Below are positions 1-6,671 of a stretch of DNA of 27,081 nt, piece by piece. The position numbers were made by a program, and so were the translations under genes. The notes beneath the pieces were generated by a model. That model had not been told where the DNA came from and searched no databases. It was given only the letters and a program-made list of their open reading frames with translations. How positions within the stretch are numbered: the first letter of the stretch is position 1; every line of letters starts with the position of its first letter. Origin of the DNA: Rikenellaceae bacterium (GTDB taxonomy: Bacteria; Bacteroidota; Bacteroidia; Bacteroidales; UBA932); contig CAAGNP010000016.1 in the NCBI GenBank assembly GCA_900771335.1, forward strand, positions 1 to 27,081, given 5' to 3'.

Positions 1-810
1 AACGCCTACTATCCTTTCGGAGAGAGACACAGCTATGGCAGCAGATGGCTCACCAGTCTGACCAACAGGCATAAATTCAACGGCAAGGAGGAGCAGACCA
101 CCGGCAGTCTCGGCTACCTCGACTATGGTGCCAGGATGTATGACCCCACCACAGCCCGCTGGCTCACCCAGGACCCGCTGGCTCAGAAGTACTATCCGCA
201 TAGTCCATACTCCTTCAGTGGAAATAATCCTGTACTTTATGTTGATTCAGATGGAAGGGCTTGGGATGTTTTATTGGATATCGGTTTTTTAGCCTATGAT
301 ATAGGTTCGGCTATTTATAACCACATCACAGGAAACCATCAGCAAGCCAAACAAAATTGGGTAGATGTTGGACTGGATGTTGCCTCTGCATTTATACCCG
401 GTGTCACTGCTCCAATGACCAAAGTGGCAGTGAAGGGGACAGAGAAGATTGAAGATTTATATAAAATCACTAAAGCAACTAATTCTAGAAAAACTCTTCA
501 TGAATATGCCTTGATAGGACAAGAAGCGCATAGACAAATTGAACTAGAATTATACAACAATAAACATGCTTCCATCGAAAAACTCATAACACTAGGTCAG
601 AATAAAAAAATTAGAAAAGATGCAATTTTACCTGATGGAACACTTGTAATTATAAAGCCCAATTCTCCATCGGGTATTAAGTCTGCAAAAAGAAGAGAAA
701 TATTACTTAGAGAACATAATTATAATAAAATAGAAAAAATCTTCTATGATATAGAGGATCCTAGATTTTTGCCTTCATCTAAAAGTTATATAGGTCCCAA
801 AAAAAAATAA
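1..810 (+). CDS. RHS/YD-repeat polymorphic toxin, C-terminal part with nuclease-like tip (5' end outside window)
   Basis: The frame is open from base 1, so this is the last 269 codons of a larger RHS protein. Codons 1-60 are the end of the RHS core, with the hallmark words NAYYPFGE, KFNGKE, YGARMYDP and RWLTQDPLA. The core ends near NPVLYVDSDG, where RHS proteins switch to a variable tip. The tip opens with a hydrophobic linker ending in a DVASAFIPG-like motif and then carries a GQEAH element, RKDAILPDG (bases 613-639) and VIIKPNSPSG (646-675). This order resembles restriction-endonuclease-fold RHS toxins, whose core usually reads ExKPN(T/S)P; here the acidic residue is isoleucine. RHS proteins form a shell that delivers the tip to competitor cells. 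Base composition drops sharply from the core to the A+T-rich tip, as expected for an exchanged module. The RHS assignment is firm; the nuclease assignment is recalled family resemblance. Confidence 0.85.
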   Translation, partial: NAYYPFGERHSYGSRWLTSLTNRHKFNGKEEQTTGSLGYLDYGARMYDPTTARWLTQDPLAQKYYPHSPYSFSGNNPVLYVDSDGRAWDVLLDIGFLAYDIGSAIYNHITGNHQQAKQNWVDVGLDVASAFIPGVTAPMTKVAVKGTEKIEDLYKITKATNSRKTLHEYALIGQEAHRQIELELYNNKHASIEKLITLGQNKKIRKDAILPDGTLVIIKPNSPSGIKSAKRREILLREHNYNKIEKIFYDIEDPRFLPSSKSYIGPKKK

Positions 811-815
811 ATAAT

Positions 816-1520
816 ATGAAATTGAAGAAGAAAGAATTACTAAGGATGATTAAACCCAGACTAATCGAATTGGGTTATACATGGTTTAAGGAAAGTTATG
901 TATCTGATTGTGATTGTTTTTGCAAGAAAATTAATAAAGAATTTTACTTATCCTTGTGTCCTACTATACATAGGTTCTATGACGATCAGTTTACTGCTGA
1001 TTACTATTTATCTACAACTAATTCAATATTTGCAACATATGGTGATATTCCTTTTGAGTGTGACAAGCGTATTGGTTTCTTATTGAATGAAGAAGAGTTA
1101 AAGGAGTATTTCAAGGAAGAATATGAAGCTGGACATCAGCCTAAAGATGTTTGGTGGAATCCATATAAAGGTAATTCAATTGATGATTTTATTTCTAAAG
1201 TTCGGTTGACAGAACCAAGGATGCTTTCTAATAAAGAATTAATAGTTGATATTTATAAAAGTAAAACTATCAGCGAACTCAAAAATGAATCGGTGCAAAC
1301 AAAAAAAATTTTTCAATCTAAAGACTTTTCAAATAATCTCCAAAACACTCCTATTCGAAATGTTGATAATATCCCTATTGATTGGTTTAAGGCAGCTGAA
1401 ACAGCAATTATACTGTTAAATCAGATTAATGATAAAAATTCTGTTAGATATATAGCATCTATTGCATATAGAGAATATGTTCTAGATCAAATGTCACTAG
1501 TGTCCACTGAAAATTTATAA
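816..1520 (+). CDS. Candidate immunity protein for the RHS toxin tip
   Basis: A 234-residue protein without signal peptide or membrane segment starts 5 nt after the toxin stop, in the position where RHS loci carry the cognate immunity gene. It is lysine- and aromatic-rich, and its coding DNA is very A+T-rich (17 of 60 bases are G or C at 1261-1320), matching the toxin tip rather than the housekeeping genes. The first 115 residues (an IKPRLIELGY element, then a CFCKKINKEFYLSL strand) faintly recall DUF4304-like immunity proteins. A helical tail around residues 185-225 may be a second small domain. I do not recognise the family with certainty. The function is inferred from position and composition: cytoplasmic binding and blocking of the toxin tip. 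The ATG at 816 is preferred because the frame is closed just upstream and it sits against the toxin stop. Confidence 0.6.
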   Translation: MKLKKKELLRMIKPRLIELGYTWFKESYVSDCDCFCKKINKEFYLSLCPTIHRFYDDQFTADYYLSTTNSIFATYGDIPFECDKRIGFLLNEEELKEYFKEEYEAGHQPKDVWWNPYKGNSIDDFISKVRLTEPRMLSNKELIVDIYKSKTISELKNESVQTKKIFQSKDFSNNLQNTPIRNVDNIPIDWFKAAETAIILLNQINDKNSVRYIASIAYREYVLDQMSLVSTENL

Positions 1521-1679
1521 ATTAACAGGGAAGGGTACAGCTGCACAGCTACGACAAAATAACACAGAGTGTAAGCCAGACAGGGAATACTAAAGGTTTG
1601 TAGAGGTGATTCTGTCCTTTATTTTGAAAAATCAGAATAATTTTGTATCTTATCCCATAAGGTAACGATCAAAAGATCT
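1521..1679 (+). other. Non-coding gap between immunity gene and RHS remnant
   Basis: No gene is supported here. One frame, stopped at 1523-1525, reads a short phrase (LHSYDKITQSVSQTGNTKGL) up to the stop at 1580-1582. It could be a scrap of a YD-repeat protein, but that is not established. An inverted repeat, ATCAAA-AGATC-TTTGAT, lies at 1668-1684, directly at the left edge of the recognisable RHS remnant. The A+T-rich character continues from the immunity gene. Confidence 0.4.
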
Positions 1680-1874
1680 TTGATATACAGCAGTACGGGA
1701 GTATTTGATGGCACAGGTCTCACCATAGAACAGAACGCCTACTACCCCTTCGGGGCAAGACACAGCTATGGCAGCAGATGGCTGACTCAGGACCCGCTGG
1801 CGGAAAAGATTTCTCATAGTATGTGTAGCCCAGCGGCACGAATTATATGTTTATTTTATATCTTTGCCCGTTAA
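1680..1874 (+). pseudogene. RHS core remnant with internal deletion
   Basis: The frame reads STGVFDGTGLTIEQNAYYPFG, then ARHSYGSRWLTQDPLAEK, which is RHS core text. Bases 1734-1783 align almost base for base with 1-50 of the window. The remnant then jumps straight to the QDPLA block that lies at about 168-185 in the upstream copy. The missing 114 bases (38 codons) separate two RWLT-coding copies, so the deletion is in frame and falls on short repeats. After QDPLAEK the frame leaves RHS sequence and stops at 1872-1874, just before ychF. It lacks the rest of the core and any start context, so it is a fossil of a displaced RHS 3' end rather than a gene. Such orphan ends are common downstream of RHS loci. 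Confidence 0.75.
1859..1866 (+). promoter_or_regulatory. Putative -7 element for ychF
   Basis: TATCTTTG matches the Bacteroidetes -7 consensus TAnnTTTG and lies 24 nt upstream of the ychF ATG. No TTTG is present at the expected -33 spacing, so support rests on the -7 match and position. It overlaps the end of the RHS remnant frame. Confidence 0.4.
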
Positions 1875-1890
1875 AGAAATACTATAGAAT

Positions 1891-2994
1891 ATGTCATTAC
1901 GTTGTGGAATAGTAGGGTTGCCTAATGTGGGTAAATCGACCCTTTTTAATTGTATAAGTTCTGGTAAGGCTCAGTCTGCCAACTTCCCATTTTGTACTAT
2001 CGAACCTAATGTGGGTTCGACTGTAGTTCCGGATGAGAGGCTCAATGTGTTGGAGAAATTGGTCAAACCCAAAAGAGTGGTCCCCGCTACTGTTGAAATT
2101 GTAGATATTGCAGGTCTTGTAAAAGGTGCAAGCAAAGGTGAGGGACTTGGAAACCAGTTCCTTGCAAATATCAGAGAGACAGACGCCATCCTTCATGTAG
2201 TAAGGTGTTTTGATGACCCTAATATTGTACACGTGGATGGTAGTGTAGACCCTGTAAGAGATAAGGAGATTATTGATACAGAGCTTCAGATCAAGGATCT
2301 TGAGACCATTGAGAATAGAATCAAAAAGGTAGAAAAACAGGCCCAGACCACTAATGATAAAGATGCGAAGAGACTTTACAGCATCCTTCTACGCTTTAAA
2401 GAGGTACTTCTTCAGGGTAAATCTGCTAGAGTGGTGACATTTGACAATGCAGAGGACGAGAAGCTTGCTAAAGGTCTTTTCCTTTTGACAAATAAACCTG
2501 TCATGTATGTTTGTAATGTGGATGAAGCTTCGGCTGCTACCGGCAACGAACATGTGGAGAGACTTAAAGCAGCTATCGCTGATGAGGGTGCAGAGGTGTT
2601 GGTTATCGCTGCCAAGATAGAATCGGAGATTGCTGAGCTTGACAGTTATGAAGAGAGACAGATGTTCCTCGAGGAGATAGGGCTAAAGCAGTCGGGTGTA
2701 GAAAGATTGATCCAGTCTGCATATTCTCTCCTTAATCTTCAGACCTATTTCACCGCAGGTGAGCCTGAGGTTAGAGCTTGGACCATCAATAAAGGTGACA
2801 AGGCTCCTCGTGCTGCCGGTGTTATCCATACCGATTTTGAGAAAGGTTTTATCCGTGCTGAGGTTATAAAATATGCCGATTATGTGGAGTATGGCTCGGA
2901 GGCTGCTTGCCGTGCAGCGGGTAAACTCGGTATCGAGGGTAAAGAGTATGTCGTTCAGGATGGTGATGTGATGCACTTCCTTTTCAATGTATAG
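1891..2994 (+). CDS. ychF: Redox-regulated ATPase YchF (Obg family)
   Basis: This 367-residue protein has the usual YchF length. YchF is a conserved P-loop NTPase of the Obg group that binds ribosomes and, unlike its GTPase relatives, prefers ATP. The P-loop GLPNVGKST spans residues 9-17, the switch region DIAGLVKGA begins at residue 72, and the glycine-rich KGEGLGNQFL follows at 82-91. The base-specificity motif is NVDE (209-212) instead of NKxD, as expected for an ATP-preferring YchF. A coiled-coil insertion lies around 125-175 and a TGS domain fills roughly 283-366, ending in VQDGDVMHFLFNV. The start follows a -7 element and matches the conserved N-terminus. It is the first housekeeping gene after the RHS region, and a lipoprotein gene follows 18 nt later. 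Confidence 0.96.
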   Translation: MSLRCGIVGLPNVGKSTLFNCISSGKAQSANFPFCTIEPNVGSTVVPDERLNVLEKLVKPKRVVPATVEIVDIAGLVKGASKGEGLGNQFLANIRETDAILHVVRCFDDPNIVHVDGSVDPVRDKEIIDTELQIKDLETIENRIKKVEKQAQTTNDKDAKRLYSILLRFKEVLLQGKSARVVTFDNAEDEKLAKGLFLLTNKPVMYVCNVDEASAATGNEHVERLKAAIADEGAEVLVIAAKIESEIAELDSYEERQMFLEEIGLKQSGVERLIQSAYSLLNLQTYFTAGEPEVRAWTINKGDKAPRAAGVIHTDFEKGFIRAEVIKYADYVEYGSEAACRAAGKLGIEGKEYVVQDGDVMHFLFNV

Positions 2995-3012
2995 TCTGAT
3001 AAAAGCATTGTT

Positions 3013-4365
3013 ATGAAATTAAGAGGTATTTTAGCACTTGTGTCTGTGGCAATGTTGGCTGCAGCATGTGGCTCTTCTCCTAAAGAGGAGGCTGCATATC
3101 CTTCTCTTCATGGTCAGATAACCTACTTCCAGGAGAAGCACGAACTTTACAATACATTCTCCATCAATAAGGGTGATATCGTATTCATGGGTGATGATGT
3201 CGCTGACAGAGGTATGTGGGACGCTTTTTATGGTGCCAATAATGTCAAGAACAGAGGTATTGCGCTGGAAGGAACAGAATGTACTCTATTCAGAATCAGG
3301 GATATTATGAAATCTCACCCTGATAAGGTTATTATCTCTACCGGTCTTTTTGATTTGAAGAAGGGGTGCAATGTGGCAGAGACCCAAGAGAGGATAGCAG
3401 AGATTTTGAAAGTGGCAAAAGCCACCTCCCCTATGAGTAAGATCTATTTCCTATCTGTCGTTCCGGATTTGGGTTCCAAAAAGGTTGAGGGCTCTCTTGC
3501 CGACAGTGCTAAAGTGATCAATGACTATATCAAGGAGAAGTTCCCCAAGAAATTTATTGACCTCAATTCACTCCTATGTGATGAAAGCGGGTATATCTCG
3601 GAGAGCTATTGTGTGGGAGACAACAGGATAAACGGTGCCGGTTATGAGATTATAGCTAAAGCTGTGGCTCCATATATCGGTCTTGAGGCGAGAAACACCA
3701 TTACCAACGACCCTATCATCGTCCATTCAGACAGAAGCATCGATCCTGCCAGACGTTATGCTCAGGCTTATAAGGAGAGATATGCAGGTCGTTCTGCACA
3801 CTATATAGCACGCTTGTCTATCTTCAGATCCATTCCAAATACAAACCAGAAGGTGGTAATGCTCGGTAACAGCATCACCAACAACTGCTGGTGGAATGAG
3901 CTTTTGGAGAGGGATGCTGCTGAGGTGATCAATAGAGGTATCAGTGGTGATACAGTGCTCGGTATTCTTGACCGCCTGGATGATATAGTAGATGAAAATC
4001 CTGCCAAAATATACCTTTTGTCTGGTGTCAACGATATGTTTGAGGATTCAAATGTGGCTAAGGAGGAGGTATGGAACAGATATCAGCAGCTGATAGAGGC
4101 TATCTGTGACCGCATGCCTGATGCAGAGCTTACCATCTCTACCACACTCCCTGTAAATCCCCTTACCAAGCTTTATCCGGGTATAAATGAGAAGGTGGCA
4201 TATCTGAACTCCCAGCTTAAGGCAAATGCGCTCAAATATGGTTACAACTTCATAGACCTGGCACCAATTCTTTCTGATAAAAATGGAGATTTGAGTGCAC
4301 AGCACACCTGCGATGGTATCCACTTGTTGCCATCTGCGTACCATATGTGGAAGGAGTTGCTATAA
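3013..4365 (+). CDS. Lipoprotein with two tandem SGNH/GDSL hydrolase domains, the first lacking catalytic residues
   Basis: A lipoprotein signal peptide ends in LAAAC with the lipidated Cys at 19, so the 450-residue protein is probably membrane-anchored outside the cytoplasm. Two SGNH-like halves follow. The second (about 275-450) has every block: GNSIT with Ser287, the NRGISGDT block II glycine (312), SGVND with Asn340, and DGIH with Asp434 and His437. This makes it a plausible esterase, for example a carbohydrate deacetylase. The first half (about 50-225) has the same layout, but GNS is GDD (Asp62), the block III Asn is Phe113, and the terminal D-x-x-H reads DNRIN without histidine. It is therefore probably a non-catalytic copy used for binding or structure. 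The substrate is unknown. The next gene starts 2 nt after the stop, indicating one transcript. Confidence 0.88.
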   Translation: MKLRGILALVSVAMLAAACGSSPKEEAAYPSLHGQITYFQEKHELYNTFSINKGDIVFMGDDVADRGMWDAFYGANNVKNRGIALEGTECTLFRIRDIMKSHPDKVIISTGLFDLKKGCNVAETQERIAEILKVAKATSPMSKIYFLSVVPDLGSKKVEGSLADSAKVINDYIKEKFPKKFIDLNSLLCDESGYISESYCVGDNRINGAGYEIIAKAVAPYIGLEARNTITNDPIIVHSDRSIDPARRYAQAYKERYAGRSAHYIARLSIFRSIPNTNQKVVMLGNSITNNCWWNELLERDAAEVINRGISGDTVLGILDRLDDIVDENPAKIYLLSGVNDMFEDSNVAKEEVWNRYQQLIEAICDRMPDAELTISTTLPVNPLTKLYPGINEKVAYLNSQLKANALKYGYNFIDLAPILSDKNGDLSAQHTCDGIHLLPSAYHMWKELL

Positions 4366-4367
4366 AG

Positions 4368-5348
4368 ATGAGACCTTACAGTCATACATTTTTTATAATC
4401 CTCCTCCTTCTATCCCCTTTATATCTCTTCTCACAAGGGTGGAAGGCACCGGTGATGTGCTGGAATGTGGAGAACTATTTTGATACGTATGACGATCCCG
4501 ATACCGCTGACGATGAATTTACCCCTCTGGGTGACAAATTCTGGAGCAGAAGACGTTTCAATTCCAAACGTAACGCTATAGCCAAAACAATACTCTCTGT
4601 GCGTGACAGCTACGGAGAGTACCCTTTTTTGGTGGGTATGGTAGAGGTGGAGAACAGCTATGTCCTCAAGGAGCTGGTGACCGATACTCCACTATCCAAG
4701 CTGGACTACAAATATATCCACAGAGATTCGTATGATCCGAGGGGGATAGAGTGTGCCCTTCTATACAGGGAGGGATATTTCCTGCCGCTTGAGATTAGGA
4801 ATATCGAGGTGGAGAGGGTTTACCCGGAGAAACCGATACGACATATCTTATATGCCAAAGGGGTGGAGCTCCACTCAGGAGACACGCTCCATATCTTTGT
4901 AAACCACTGGTCTTCAAAACTGGGAGGGGAGAAGCGTTCTGCCCCCAACAGGATGGCCTCTGCCCTGAAGGTGGTGAAGATGGCAGACTCGATATCTGTA
5001 TCCTCACCCGATTCCGATCCCAAAATAATCATTATGGGTGACCTGAATGACACTTATGGTTCTGAACCATTGGAGGCCTTGAAACTTGCAAAAGTTCCCC
5101 TGCATATCCTTTCAGGCAGGTTTGATCTGAAAAAGGAGGGGACATTAAAATACAAGGGGGAGTGGGAGCTGATAGACCATTTTGTGGTATCAGATCCTTT
5201 GGAGGAGTGTAAAATGGAGATTTATAATCCCGATTTTCTCCTGGAGAGGGATAAGCAGTACCTCTCGAAGAAGCCGGCAAGAACTTATAGTGGTCCAAAA
5301 TATTTGGGTGGAGTTAGTGACCATTTGCCGATAATACTTTATAAATAG
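4368..5348 (+). CDS. Secreted endonuclease/exonuclease/phosphatase-family protein
   Basis: A 326-residue protein with an N-terminal signal peptide (hydrophobic FFIILLLLSPLYLFS, cleavage near SQG). The EEP metal-dependent phosphoesterase blocks are in order: WNVEN (32-36, metal-binding Asn33), MVEVEN with Glu93, FVNHWSSK (His180), GDLND (224-228) and GVSDHLP (Asp318, His319). Members cleave phosphodiesters in nucleic acids, lipids or inositol phosphates; the substrate cannot be read from the sequence. Export and the neighbouring lipoprotein hydrolase suggest nutrient scavenging. The ATG at 4368 is chosen because it begins a proper signal peptide and lies 2 nt after the upstream stop. An earlier GTG at 4347 would put charged residues before it and overlap the upstream gene. 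Confidence 0.9.
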   Translation: MRPYSHTFFIILLLLSPLYLFSQGWKAPVMCWNVENYFDTYDDPDTADDEFTPLGDKFWSRRRFNSKRNAIAKTILSVRDSYGEYPFLVGMVEVENSYVLKELVTDTPLSKLDYKYIHRDSYDPRGIECALLYREGYFLPLEIRNIEVERVYPEKPIRHILYAKGVELHSGDTLHIFVNHWSSKLGGEKRSAPNRMASALKVVKMADSISVSSPDSDPKIIIMGDLNDTYGSEPLEALKLAKVPLHILSGRFDLKKEGTLKYKGEWELIDHFVVSDPLEECKMEIYNPDFLLERDKQYLSKKPARTYSGPKYLGGVSDHLPIILYK

Positions 5349-5357
5349 TTATCTTTG
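5324..5357 (+). promoter_or_regulatory. Promoter for thyA-folA
   Basis: TTTG at 5324-5327 and TATCTTTG at 5350-5357 are separated by 22 bases, close to the Bacteroidetes -33/-7 arrangement (TTTG, 19-21 bases, TAnnTTTG). The -33 element lies inside the last codons of the upstream gene. Initiation would be near 5364, leaving about a 15-nt leader before the thyA ATG. Confidence 0.6.
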
Positions 5358-5378
5358 AGTCATTAAAATGTGTGCGCT

Positions 5379-6173
5379 ATGAAACAATATTTAGACCTGC
5401 TACATAAAATCACTCAAGAGGGTACCCTGAAGCATGACAGGACCGGTGTCGGTACCAAATCCATCTTCGGTTATCAGATGCGTTTCGACCTGTCGAAAGG
5501 TTTTCCTCTCCTTACCACCAAGAAGGTTCATCTCAAATCGATCATTTATGAGCTTTTGTGGTTTATAAAAGGTGATACAAATATCAAATACCTCCACGAT
5601 CACAAAGTTACCATTTGGGATGAATGGGCAGATGAGAATGGAGACTTGGGTCCTGTATATGGCCACCAATGGCGCTCTTGGGCCGGTGCAGACGGCAAAT
5701 CTATAGACCAGCTTTCAGAGGTCATCAAATCCCTCAAGAACAATCCCGATTCACGTCGTCACATCGTGTCAGCATGGAATGTCTCTGAGGTGTCAAAAAT
5801 GGCCCTCCCCCCTTGTCACGCCCTATTCCAGTTCTATGTGGCAGACGGGAAGCTATCTTGCCAGCTTTATCAGAGGAGTGCCGATGTATTTCTCGGCGTC
5901 CCATTCAATATTGCTTCATATGCCCTTCTCACTATGATGATTGCACAGGAGTGCGGTTATCAGCTTGGAGACTTTGTACACACATTGGGCGATGCCCACA
6001 TCTACACAAATCACTTTGAGCAGGTGCAGACCCAGCTGGAAAGGGAGCCAAGGGAGCTTCCGGTGATGAAGCTCAACCCCGAAGTGAAGAGTGTATTTGA
6101 CTTTGACTATGAGGATTTCACCCTGGAAGGTTACGATCCTCATCCACTCATTAAAGCACCTATTGCAGTTTAG
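5379..6173 (+). CDS. thyA: Thymidylate synthase
   Basis: Converts dUMP to dTMP using 5,10-methylenetetrahydrofolate as methyl donor and reductant, releasing dihydrofolate in the cytoplasm. Starting at the ATG at 5379 gives 264 residues, the length of the classic E. coli enzyme, and puts the nucleophile at Cys146 in PPCHALFQFYV. The GTG at 5370 would add three residues and is less likely. Other conserved parts are the phosphate-binding RTGVGT near 21-26, TKKVHLKSIIYELLWFIKG (48-66), GPVYGHQWR (91-99) and SRRHIVSAWN (125-134), with QRSAD and HTLGDAHIY further on. folA follows after a single base, so the enzyme that makes dihydrofolate and the one that reduces it are made together. Confidence 0.97.
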   Translation: MKQYLDLLHKITQEGTLKHDRTGVGTKSIFGYQMRFDLSKGFPLLTTKKVHLKSIIYELLWFIKGDTNIKYLHDHKVTIWDEWADENGDLGPVYGHQWRSWAGADGKSIDQLSEVIKSLKNNPDSRRHIVSAWNVSEVSKMALPPCHALFQFYVADGKLSCQLYQRSADVFLGVPFNIASYALLTMMIAQECGYQLGDFVHTLGDAHIYTNHFEQVQTQLEREPRELPVMKLNPEVKSVFDFDYEDFTLEGYDPHPLIKAPIAV

Positions 6174-6174
6174 T

Positions 6175-6669
6175 ATGTTATCAATTATAGTGGCAATAGC
6201 ATCCAATAATGCTATCGGCAAAGGGAACGATATGCCCTGGCATATTTCGGAGGACCTCAAATATTTCAAGAGGGTAACCTCGGGGCATGCAGTGATTATG
6301 GGGACAAATACCTTCGCCTCCATTGGTTCAAGACCACTTCCCAAGAGGAGAAATATTGTGGTGAGCAAGAGGCAGCCTGAGGGTTTGAGGGATGGTGTGG
6401 AGTATTTCAATTCATTGCCTGCGGCAATAGAGTCTGCCTGTGCCCAAGATGAGGAGGTTTTCATCATGGGTGGCGGAATGATATATGCAGCGGCCCTCCC
6501 ATTGGCCGACAAGCTCTATATCACCGAGGTGGAGACAGTAATTGATGATGCAGAGGTCTTCTTCCCGGCGATAGACCTCAACATTTGGCGCGAGGCTTCG
6601 CGCACAGAGCAGTTTACCGATGAGAAATCGGGGCTCAAATTTTCTTTTGTAGAGTATATCAAAAAATAA
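6175..6669 (+). CDS. folA: Dihydrofolate reductase
   Basis: NADPH-dependent reduction of dihydrofolate to tetrahydrofolate, regenerating the cofactor consumed by ThyA. The protein is 164 residues, normal for bacterial DHFR. Visible motifs are the N-terminal strand LSIIVAIASNNAIGKGNDMPW, the active-site acid Asp27 in SEDLKYFK, the cofactor-binding VIMGTNTFASIG and the glycine-rich IMGGGMIY followed by LYITEVE. The ATG at 6175 is chosen because it lies one base after the thyA stop and begins the conserved first strand; the same frame is open far upstream inside thyA. The symporter gene begins 2 nt after the stop, extending the operon. Confidence 0.96.
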   Translation: MLSIIVAIASNNAIGKGNDMPWHISEDLKYFKRVTSGHAVIMGTNTFASIGSRPLPKRRNIVVSKRQPEGLRDGVEYFNSLPAAIESACAQDEEVFIMGGGMIYAAALPLADKLYITEVETVIDDAEVFFPAIDLNIWREASRTEQFTDEKSGLKFSFVEYIKK

Positions 6670-6671
6670 AT

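Noticed and set aside
1638..1645. TAATTTTG in the gap before the RHS remnant as a promoter
   Set aside because: No TTTG lies at the right distance and no intact gene follows; A+T-rich sequence yields such matches by chance.
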